This document shows, piece after piece, positions 31,801 through 38,652 of a DNA stretch of 63,932 bases. This DNA is from Bacteroidetes bacterium GWF2_43_63 (GTDB lineage Bacteria > Bacteroidota > Bacteroidia > Bacteroidales > DTU049). Both the position numbers and the translations under genes were made by a program. The notes under the pieces were generated by a model. It saw nothing but the letters and a program-made list of their open reading frames with translations. It had not been told where the DNA came from and did not search any database. The stretch is taken from assembly GCA_001769275.1 (NCBI GenBank), contig MEOQ01000002.1, positions 1-63,932 on the forward strand, given 5' to 3'. Position 1 is the stretch's first letter; every line of letters starts with the position of its first letter.

Positions 31801-34209
31801 TACGCAATAGGGCCCCAGGGCTGTAAATGTTGGTGTAGATTCAGTCTGCACAGTAGCTGTAACCGGAATTCTTGCACTGCTGCATCCGGCGCCTTTCACG
31901 GTCCAGTTAAACCATGAATAAAAGTAATCGGAACCGATGTCGCAACCTGTGATTGCACACAATCCAGCTGCTGTGTATGGATAGGCTGTTCCTGTATAAA
32001 TCCGGTACAGTGTTGAATTGGCCGGGGTCAGCAGCTGATATCCGGTACCGGGCTGTATAAGCCAGTTGAGTGTAACAGTTGTGGTGGTTGTATTGACGTT
32101 TACGTTTGAAGTGTAAACCGTAGCACCGGTATTGTCAAGCAATGTAATGGTTTTCGACCCTGCAGTTGCAGCCATAGCCTGCACCGAAATCAGTGTCATG
32201 GGTTCGTACACATCAAAATATTCAATGGCTGCAACATTACGCGAAGCGCCGCCCACTGCGGGTCCTACGTTGGTGGGCGTTGCCGGAATATTGTTTTCAA
32301 CATAATAGGTTGTCGTACTGCTTATACTGGGAGTTGTATATGTGGTGCCTGTTCCCAGCAAAGTTCCACCGGTAGCCGCAGAAAACCAGTTAAGAGTATT
32401 GGTTCCCGAAGCAGTTAACGTGGCAGTTCCGCTTTCACATACTGTAGCTCCGGTAGCCACGGGTGCGGCCGGCATGTTCACGGTGATGTAAGATATTTTT
32501 ATTTCACTGTCGCTGCCCGCACAAGCAGTAATGGTGAGCTGCACGGTGTAAGTTCCATTTGAAGCGTAGGTGTGATCGGGGTTTTCAAGAGTCGAAGTTT
32601 GTCCGTCTCCGAAATTCCATAGAAAAGTACTACCTGATGCGTAGGTTCCTGAGTTTGTAAATTGAACATTGCCATTACAGGTTGATGTGACGTTGGCTGA
32701 ATAATTAGCCTCAGGAGCGGGCTGCACAAGGGCAACGTTGACAACTGTTGCTGTTCCGTTGGTGACCGAAATATTGTTGATCGTTTTTGAATTGTAGCCC
32801 GGAGCGGAAAAGGTGAGACTATAAGTTCCAGTGTTTACATACTTGTGATAATTTCCAACAGGCAGCGCAGAATAAACATGCGAGCTGTCGTTGGCCTGGT
32901 CATAACTGTTCGCAAAAACCCTGGCTCTGATGGGTTGTCCGGTGCACGAATCGGTTATAATGCCGCGAATTCCATAAAGAGATTCCGTCATATAATTCAT
33001 CAGCGCCTGATAATTCGTATTCCACATGCCGTTCAGATTTTCGGTAGCTGTGGTTTTAATATCATCAAGTTCAATAGTTACTTCGCGGCATTGATGAAAA
33101 TAATTCATGTAATCCTGCCGGCCGCCTGTAATCACATACCAGTCGCCGCCTTCGGTAACGCCATCGCTGTAGGTATCTGTCATGTATCCTGCAGTAACTG
33201 TGCGGGCGGTAGTGACATAATTGGTGCAAACGCGTTCCCACCATGCCGCATCGGCATTCGGATTGCCAGCGGTCGTCCAGGTATCCCACGGATAATTCAT
33301 GACTTCTGCGCCACCGTGAAAATTGCCGGCCATGTTGAAATGATGATTGTCTGCAAAAGTCATGAAGGCCTGTGTTTCGGGCTGCCATGCATTTCCATCT
33401 GGATGATCGCCATCCAGAGGATCTTTATAATTTCTATTGAGATCGACATTGGACAGGTTGTTTCTTCTGGAGTTGGCAATTGTAGAGCCAACCGGCGATG
33501 AAAGATAATACGTCCCTTCGGGATTGGCGAGGGGACAAATCCATATTTCAGCGCCATTCACCAGGTTGCTTACCTGCGAAATTGAGCCATAATTGCTCAG
33601 CAAATAATTAATCATCCGCAACATGAGATAATATCCAGTTGTTTCATCTCCGTGCATCGACGATGAATAGAGGAATTGAGGCTCGTTTTCAGCGGTATTG
33701 ACATTGTCTGAAATTCGTGCCACCAGAATTTTATAATTGCCCGAAGGGGTTGGAGCCAATATCGTATCTATGTCACAAAGTGTCGGATAAGTGCTGGCAA
33801 AATCGGCCATCATTTGTTCGTAAACACTATAGGTCGGATAGCGATCCCACGTAGCCATCTGAGCCACGGTGGTAGCCATCGTCAGTGCTTTGGGTGCGTC
33901 TTTTGGAATGATTTCATACGGAATATTTCTCGTCAGAAATGTTTGAAATTCCTGTGCATTGGCGTAGGCAATCACATCAAATCCGCCTGCAGCCGCAGGT
34001 TTCACATTGTCGATGGACATAATGCGCGTCAGGTCGTTATTAATCTGATCTTTTGTTGCCACATGAAATCTCAGGACGATTTCCCCTCTGTCCTGTAAAA
34101 TCTGTGATGATTGTTGAAGCTTGATTACTGAAGAGTTTTGTGCATTTACTCCGGCAGCAAAAACTGAAATAAACAGAAATAGAAAAATATATCTGTACCC
34201 CATAATCAT
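28810..34209 (-). CDS. T9SS-secreted M14 zinc carboxypeptidase with PKD domain and ten Ig-like repeats
   Basis: 1799 aa. Signal peptide ending VNAQ; propeptide-like region; M14 peptidase (about 115-400) with zinc ligands HGDE (SSMHGDETTGYY), FHGGAEVMNYPWD, and catalytic Glu in VTIELDD; a transthyretin-like domain; PKD (FLWNFGDGQTSTLENPDHTY shown to its core); Ig-like modules; ten 69-residue repeats (GPYC.G.TP...GTWSPATISTAS.GT.TYTFTP.AGQC); three ~50-residue repeats (TWHGNTYS...HGCDSTYTL); and a C-terminal T9SS sorting domain (LYPNPTEG...IKIVRD). It is exported through the outer membrane and would trim peptides or surface proteins. A -7-like box TAAATTTG (34226-34233, minus strand) precedes it. 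ATG 34203 is an alternative start. Close paralogue at 38653. Confidence 0.95.
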   Translation of the reverse strand: MIMGYRYIFLFLFISVFAAGVNAQNSSVIKLQQSSQILQDRGEIVLRFHVATKDQINNDLTRIMSIDNVKPAAAGGFDVIAYANAQEFQTFLTRNIPYEIIPKDAPKALTMATTVAQMATWDRYPTYSVYEQMMADFASTYPTLCDIDTILAPTPSGNYKILVARISDNVNTAENEPQFLYSSSMHGDETTGYYLMLRMINYLLSNYGSISQVSNLVNGAEIWICPLANPEGTYYLSSPVGSTIANSRRNNLSNVDLNRNYKDPLDGDHPDGNAWQPETQAFMTFADNHHFNMAGNFHGGAEVMNYPWDTWTTAGNPNADAAWWERVCTNYVTTARTVTAGYMTDTYSDGVTEGGDWYVITGGRQDYMNYFHQCREVTIELDDIKTTATENLNGMWNTNYQALMNYMTESLYGIRGIITDSCTGQPIRARVFANSYDQANDSSHVYSALPVGNYHKYVNTGTYSLTFSAPGYNSKTINNISVTNGTATVVNVALVQPAPEANYSANVTSTCNGNVQFTNSGTYASGSTFLWNFGDGQTSTLENPDHTYASNGTYTVQLTITACAGSDSEIKISYITVNMPAAPVATGATVCESGTATLTASGTNTLNWFSAATGGTLLGTGTTYTTPSISSTTTYYVENNIPATPTNVGPAVGGASRNVAAIEYFDVYEPMTLISVQAMAATAGSKTITLLDNTGATVYTSNVNVNTTTTTVTLNWLIQPGTGYQLLTPANSTLYRIYTGTAYPYTAAGLCAITGCDIGSDYFYSWFNWTVKGAGCSSARIPVTATVQTESTPTFTALGPYCVGGTPATLATTSTNSISGTWSPATISTASAGTNTYTFTPTAGQCATTANLNIVVTDNITPTFAAIGPYCVDATPATLPLSSTNGIAGTWSPATISTASAGTTTYTFTPSAGQCATTASLEIVTNDFTIPSFTALGPYCEGDTPGILSTTSGNGITGTWSPAVISTATVGTSAYHFTPTAGQCASNTSMNIDVTEGVEPTFTQLGPYCVGATPGSMPSTSVNGISGTWSPATISTVSAGTNTYTFTPNAGQCGTIATMSVETGTNINATFNSFGPYCVGATPSVLPTNSINGITGVWSPATISTASEGTTTYTFTPDGGQCAGIYTTDITVATEITPLFAAVGPYCVDASPATLPLLSTNGITGTWSPATISTASAGTTIYTFTPTGGQCAIAVNMSISVNDNITPTFTTPGPYCVGATPATLATTSGNGVNGSWSPSSISTASGGTTTYYFTPTAGQCATNTNISIEVDENIVPAFTMTNFYCVGATPASLSPTSTTGITGTWSPSTISTASTGTTSYTFTPNAGQCAESYSTNIVVDNSINATFNTFGPYCTGETPATLPTISNNGITGTWSPSSINTAIVGTVTYTFTPDAGQCAGSFTMNVTITSGTTPPFSILGPYCLGSTPGTLPTTALNGVSGSWNPAIINTSVVGTTIYTFTPNPGQCATNATLSITVNPEYSFSESHSICSGNSYTWHGNTYSASGTYTVNHPSIHGCDSTYTLYLTINPEFSYTENHTICPGSSYTWHGNTYSSAGTYYDNYTSALGCDSVYALNLSIGQEYAFAENHSICAGESYMWHGAAYSTAGTYTKPYSTIHGCDSTYTLNLSVNQLPVVSLGNDTTICADEETITLDAGNTGATYIWSENGATTQSIQFTCTGCNPGVYPIWVAVDNGCTASDTININIQLCDIIDESGNILLSLYPNPTEGLVYLSTNGMYNDVQITLTHADGRIIYQGLLQNLSGSAELKEFDLSQYAAGFYFLHISSDVHSKTIKIVRD
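29767..31836 (-). repeat. Ten in-gene repeats of 207 bp (69 codons each)
   Basis: The ten units are exactly 69 residues each in translation, each with GPYC near its start and AGQC or GGQC near residue 53 (one has NFYC in place of GPYC). Exact periodicity and shared DNA words such as TGCTGATTGTAGC show recent expansion by unequal crossing-over or slippage. Confidence 0.9.
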
Positions 34210-34865
34210 GTATTTTATTAACAGACAAATTTAAAAATAATTGGTTGCGAATATTTGTATTATATTAATAAATACACGAATGCTTTTATAATGTGTTTGA
34301 TTTGGAATTATTTGACGGTGAAATGGATGATTTTGCAGGTTTGTGTAATTGCATCAGTTTACCTGCTGCTTTCAATTGAATAATGCAGGTTGTATTTCCT
34401 TGTGCAAATTTTCTCCACTATAAAAGAGTTTTCAGTTGCTTTTCTCAAATAATTTCCACTAAAACAACCTTTTTGGAAAATATTTTCCATTATAAAAGCA
34501 ATTTTCGATGCTTTTCTTAAATATTTTCCGCTATAAAGTGTAAAACGGGAAAATAATTTCCATTATAAAGCGTGCAGCGGGAAAATATTTTCCAGTAAAA
34601 TACGGATACAACCAAAGATCACTATCGTCCAGAACCGGCTACCATCATGGCCGTTTTGACGGTATAAAAATGTCGGGAATTTCCATCATTAAGTTAAAAA
34701 TCAACTGTTAATGTTGGGAAAAGACAACAAATCAAAAATATCTTGCAATTATTTCTGGAATTATGAAAGGAAGTTTATGCGTTTCCGTTTTCCGAAAACC
34801 AAATACATTTTTATGTTGTCAGATAAACTTTAATTTTATAAAAGCAGCTGTTATGGGCTGCCCTT
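34210..34865. other. AT-rich gap between the M14 gene and the HEAT gene
   Basis: No gene. Holds the six spaced repeats at 34405-34603, and close to the HEAT gene stop a hairpin GCAGC/GCTGC (34844-34861) with flanking A and T runs, a plausible terminator for the minus-strand gene. Confidence 0.5.
34405..34603. repeat. Six degenerate ~22-bp repeats (AAATATTTTCC-nn-TATAAAG) spaced 30 or 41 bp
   Basis: Copies begin near 34405, 34446, 34476, 34519, 34549 and 34580, spacing 41, 30, 43, 30 and 31. The core GGAAAATATTTTCC is itself a palindrome in the best copies. Spacing near three or four helical turns puts the copies on one DNA face. Resembles an operator array; no regulator is known. Confidence 0.6.
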
Positions 34866-35834
34866 TTATTCAAATCGGTTTCTATTGTCATTTAGCCATT
34901 GTTTTTCGGTGTCCCACAAAAGTTCCCATTTAACTGTCATGAGAGTATTGTATAATTTTCTTATGCTCTCAATTTCTTTCGAATATTCAGCAAGAAAATT
35001 CATAGCTACTGTCAACTCTGTATTGTTTTTAGAAAGGATAAATTGAATTATTCGCTTTTTGGCTACAAGTTCTTTAACTCGTTTTTCAACAAATGGAACT
35101 ACATTTTTGTCGCCATACTTTACTACTCCTTCAAGTCCAAGATACTTCAACTTTCCTTTTTCGAGATTTTCTATAAACAAAGTTAATAACGTCTTGTCTG
35201 ATAATTTGAGAACAGCTCCAAGTGCAGTAGCTGCAACATCTTGTTTTTTATTTTCAACCAATTTCAAGAGATGTTGTATACTCTTAGATGTCCCAATAGT
35301 TCCGATAGTGGCGTTTGCATAGGTCAATTGATAATGGTCTGTGCTTGTCGTAATGATTTCTATTAATTTATCTTCGGCTTTTGAATTGTCTGCATTCTTC
35401 AAACAATTTATTGCACCGTCTCTGACTAAATGCTTTTTATAAGTCGTAAGTGCAAGAATATTATCAATGTTTATATCACTTGGAATTTTATTTTTTAAGC
35501 ATTCGATGTTCCATAAAATTGTATACAACGTCCATTCTTTTTTCTCAGTTGCTAGTCTGTCTATACAATATGTCAATATTCTTGCTTCACCTGTGTTTGA
35601 GTAAATATAGAATAGGACATTGTATGCATTCTTTTTTAAATCTTCATTATTAGTTTTCTCAATAAATGCCTTTAATTGTTCAATGTATTCAAGATTGTTG
35701 ATTTGTCTTGCTTCATCATTTGCTTTTTTAAAAGTAGCATCAGGGTTTGATTGCCGTCCGCCACTTGGCATATCAACCATATCGTCTGAACGGTCAGCCA
35801 TTCTTTCTAATAAGTCTTGAAGATATTTATCCAT
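34866..35834 (-). CDS. HEAT-repeat-like protein, hypothetical
   Basis: 322 aa from ATG 35834 (MDKYLQDLLERM); an in-frame ATG nine codons upstream is possible. Mostly alpha-helical, with HEAT-like helix pairs in the middle (HLVRDGAINCLKNADNSKAEDKLIEII given to its core, KSIQHLLKLVENKKQDVAATALGAVLKLSDK, LKYLGLEGVVKYGDKNVVPFVEKRV). No signal peptide. The gene is clearly more AT-rich than the surrounding M14 genes, hinting at transfer. No partner or function is evident. Confidence 0.65.
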   Translation of the reverse strand: MDKYLQDLLERMADRSDDMVDMPSGGRQSNPDATFKKANDEARQINNLEYIEQLKAFIEKTNNEDLKKNAYNVLFYIYSNTGEARILTYCIDRLATEKKEWTLYTILWNIECLKNKIPSDINIDNILALTTYKKHLVRDGAINCLKNADNSKAEDKLIEIITTSTDHYQLTYANATIGTIGTSKSIQHLLKLVENKKQDVAATALGAVLKLSDKTLLTLFIENLEKGKLKYLGLEGVVKYGDKNVVPFVEKRVKELVAKKRIIQFILSKNNTELTVAMNFLAEYSKEIESIRKLYNTLMTVKWELLWDTEKQWLNDNRNRFE

Positions 35835-35891
35835 TGTCGTCGTCTCTTTAGGGTTGCCCATAACGTCTTAGCGTTATATTCATCGTACCCT

Positions 35892-36157
35892 CACAAAAAT
35901 ACAAAAAAATCATAATGAATAAAATTTTGTTGGCTGTTAATCGAAGCGACTCAGGAATGATGAATAATACCGACGAGAATTATATTGTAGTCCAAATAAT
36001 TCTGTCGGCATTTACCAATTAATGAAATACATAATATTCTTTTGGACTATCATGTATTTCAAATTGGTATAATCAGCCAGCCTTGTGCTGAGCCTGAAGC
36101 CTGCCCAGAGCCCGACGAATGGAAGCATGGCGGAGGACTAAGCTGCCTGCTATGGGA
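35892..36157. repeat. Direct repeat R1 beside the Bro-N gene, interrupted by an insertion
   Basis: Two blocks (35892-35966 and 36076-36157) match 37214-37287 and 37292-37372 closely, in the same orientation. Between the two blocks R1 carries about 109 extra bases while R2 has only four. Confidence 0.8.
35967..36075. mobile_element. ~109-bp structured insertion with two hairpins and complementary loops
   Basis: Hairpin 1 spans 35970-36008 (CCGACgAGAATTAT against ATAATTCTGTCGG). Hairpin 2 spans 36013-36069 (TACCAATTaATGAAATACAT against ATGTATTTCAaATTGGTA). TAGTCCAAA at 35988-35996 (loop 1) is the exact complement of TTTGGACTA at 36041-36049 (loop 2). The empty site is visible in R2 at 37288-37291. 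Confidence 0.6.
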
Positions 36158-36290
36158 TGAAAAGCAATATTGCAAACTCAGATTTTTCGCACCCCTCACT
36201 CCACTACATTCCGCGTCATGTCAACTTTGAGCATGATGCCGATGCCGCTTTCGCTGACTTCAGGCAAATGAACCAAATTGATAAAAACAA

Positions 36291-37133
36291 TCACTTCTTT
36301 TTTTTGTTTTTATCCGGCAAGCCCAATGTGGATTTTGCATTTAATGCACTCACAACTTTTTTACCTGTTTTGGCTTCCAACTCCTTTTTTGCCACTTTAG
36401 CAACGTTGCCACCTTGCTTTGCCACTTCCCTGCTTTCTTCAAAATCTTTGGGCTGCACCGCTTCTGAGATGTCTTTGGTTGAAGCTTCGGCCAGCATGTT
36501 TAAAATCAATTCGGTATTGGTCATGTTGTCTCGCAGGTTTTCCTTTTTCAAACCTTTCAGAATTTTATATTCTTTGGTGGTTTTATCTGCCCATGCTTTT
36601 GTGATAATATCCGTAAGGGCAGCAAACTGAACGCCTTCTGTAAGTCCACGTTTTTTCCATTCATTGGTGAGTTCCTTACGAATCTCAATGCTTTTAAGTC
36701 GTTGGTTAATCCAGTTTTCCGAATAGCCCAAATTCAAATATTGCTCCAATGCTCTGTCAATGCTGAGCTCAGGGTCTTGCATCTCGTCCAGTCGCTCTGC
36801 AGCTATCTGAGCAAGCCACTGTTTAAAAGGTTCTGCTTTTGGTGATGGGATTGATTGTATTAACCGGAAAAGCTGTTCGGTATCAGCTACATCGGTCAAT
36901 CTCATTTTGCCGTCAGGGGCCGACATTTTCAAACCGTTACAATTTGTAACGGTTTCATTTCCCTCGTCTTTGAGTCTCTTTTTTAACACACGCCAATACA
37001 CCTGAGGGTTAGGGCTATCAGTCAAAACAGCAATAACATCCACAATTGACAAATACCATTTTTCATGTTCCGCATCCCAAAGGGTTCTAACCTTTTTGTC
37101 CTCAAATATTTTTATTTCGTTGCCCTTTTTCAT
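36291..37133 (-). CDS. Bro-N / DinD-like DNA-damage-inducible family protein
   Basis: 280 aa. The first ~110 residues are a Bro-N domain (IKIFEDKKVRTLWDAEHEKWYLSIVDVIAVL...YWRVLKKRLKDEG), found in phage antirepressors and in DinD. The C-terminal half (GLTEGVQFAALTDIITKAWADKTTKEYKILKGL, TNTELILNMLAEASTKDIS, given by key parts) matches the DinD-type layout, and the end is a Lys-rich tail. It probably binds DNA. It lies alone between two direct repeats (R1 and R2), as cargo of a small mobile or duplicated segment would. Confidence 0.75.
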   Translation of the reverse strand: MKKGNEIKIFEDKKVRTLWDAEHEKWYLSIVDVIAVLTDSPNPQVYWRVLKKRLKDEGNETVTNCNGLKMSAPDGKMRLTDVADTEQLFRLIQSIPSPKAEPFKQWLAQIAAERLDEMQDPELSIDRALEQYLNLGYSENWINQRLKSIEIRKELTNEWKKRGLTEGVQFAALTDIITKAWADKTTKEYKILKGLKKENLRDNMTNTELILNMLAEASTKDISEAVQPKDFEESREVAKQGGNVAKVAKKELEAKTGKKVVSALNAKSTLGLPDKNKKKK

Positions 37134-37213
37134 ATTGGGGTATTTTTAAAGTCAATTATCAGTTATCTTCATTTTGTTTTTTCGTATTTCCATGTCGTAA
37201 TTTCACGTTCTCC

Positions 37214-37372
37214 CACAAAAATACAAAAAATCATAATGAATAAAATTTTGTTGGTTGTTAGTCGAAGCGACTAAGGAATGATGAATATTCCGCCAGCCTT
37301 GTGCTGAGCTGAAGCCTGCCCTGAGCCCGACGAAGGGAAGCATGGCGGAGGACTGAGCCGCCTGCTATGGGA
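37214..37372. repeat. Direct repeat R2 beside the Bro-N gene
   Basis: Uninterrupted copy of R1 in the same orientation; includes CACAAAAATACAAAAA, ATCGAAGCGAC-like and AGCATGGCGGAGGAC words. Recombination between R1 and R2 would remove the Bro-N gene (about 1.3 kb). Confidence 0.8.
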
Positions 37373-37875
37373 ATAATAGATGTTTCGTTTTAGTTTGTTT
37401 AGTTTATACTGTCACGGATTAAAAATTTGCGACAGCGGAAGAGATAGGACAAGTGGTCACGCGTCGGGAGACGCGCGCCCAATGTATTTAGACAGGCTGT
37501 TGCGGTTTTTCAGTAGATACCGGTTGAGTCTCAATAGCTGTATCTCTATCAGTGACCGGGAACTCAATAGTTGAAAGTTTATCAGGTTCGTAAAGTAAAA
37601 AGGCGCTTTAAGATATTTTCGCACCATGATACCTCCGTTGCATCACTTCTCTGCGTCTCTGGTCCGCCTTCGTCGGACTAAACTCTCCTCCGCGCGCCAT
37701 TGTCCACTGAATGAGCCTTCCTCGCAGATGAAGGGTGATTCTCACTTGTCCGCCCATCATGTCACGGCAGTGACTGATGCTGGCGGGTTAGCGTCAATCA
37801 GACCTGCTGAGGGGAAGAAGATTATTTTAGCGTAAATAAGCGCTGATTCGCGGAAGAAAAAGCGGTCCGGATTTA
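37373..37875. other. Gene-free gap before truA with interspersed hairpins
   Basis: At 37455-37481 it carries a 27-base word, identical to 49836-49862, whose core CGCGTC-GGGA-GACGCG is a perfect hairpin. A second hairpin TCCG-ccttcgt-CGGA lies near 37662. No gene, promoter or tRNA was recognised. Confidence 0.55.
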
Positions 37876-38643
37876 TCAGAAGAACGGCTTTCTGTTTTCC
37901 GGAATTTCCGGATTGTTTTCATAATGAACTTCAGAAAGAAACAAGCCATGTGCGGGAACAGATGCGCCCGCCTGACTGCGGTCAAGCGAGTGTAATATTT
38001 CACCGATGCTTTCTGAAGAAATTCGTCCTCGGCCGATGTCGAGCAGGGTGCCGGTGATGGCTCTGACCATGTTGCGTATAAATCGGTCTGCGCTGATTTC
38101 AAAAACAATCATATCATCCCTGACAATAATTTCTGCAGATTGCACATTGCAAATTCCGTTGTTCTGTCCGCCATGCAATTTTGCAAACGAAGTAAAGTCA
38201 TGTGTGCCGACTAATGCTGACGCAGCTTTTTGCATTTTATCCATATCAAGCGGATAGGGGACCATGTATGCGAAGCGTGATAGAAAGGGATTCCTGCGCT
38301 TTAGCATAATGTAGCGGTATGTTCTTTTTGTTGCTGAAAAGCGTGCATTCCAATCGTCGGGAGCAGCAAACAAATTGAACACATGAATGCCTGAATTTAT
38401 CATTGCATTCCAGTGATAAACAATTTCTTCGGTGTTTGCAATGGGTTCGCTATCGAAATGTGCAAAAAAATTGAATGCGTGAACACCCGTATCCGTCCGC
38501 CCGCAGCCAGTTACAGCTGTTTCAGTTTTCAAGAGAATCGAAAGTTTTTCTTCGAGTTCCTGTTGAATACTCATGGCGTTTATTTGCCGCTGCCAGCCTG
38601 CATAATCAGTACCATCGTAGCAAAGATGAACGCCGTATCGCAT
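37876..38643 (-). CDS. truA: tRNA pseudouridine(38-40) synthase TruA
   Basis: 255 aa, usual length. Catalytic Asp51 lies in GCGRTDTGVHA; N-terminal YDGTDYAGWQRQ and the later FTSFAKLHGG and RFIRNMVRAITGTLLDIG segments are all TruA landmarks. It converts uridines 38-40 of the tRNA anticodon stem to pseudouridine. It starts 9 bases after the stop of the M14 gene upstream on the same strand, so it may share its transcript. Confidence 0.96.
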   Translation of the reverse strand: MRYGVHLCYDGTDYAGWQRQINAMSIQQELEEKLSILLKTETAVTGCGRTDTGVHAFNFFAHFDSEPIANTEEIVYHWNAMINSGIHVFNLFAAPDDWNARFSATKRTYRYIMLKRRNPFLSRFAYMVPYPLDMDKMQKAASALVGTHDFTSFAKLHGGQNNGICNVQSAEIIVRDDMIVFEISADRFIRNMVRAITGTLLDIGRGRISSESIGEILHSLDRSQAGASVPAHGLFLSEVHYENNPEIPENRKPFF

Positions 38644-38652
38644 ATGGCAGAA

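Noticed and set aside
35851-35880. TAACG-tcttag-CGTTA next to GCCCATAAC upstream of the HEAT gene, resembling an integron attC core
   Set aside because: Core-site consensus (RYYYAAC/GTTRRRY) does not fit and there is no second site or integrase.
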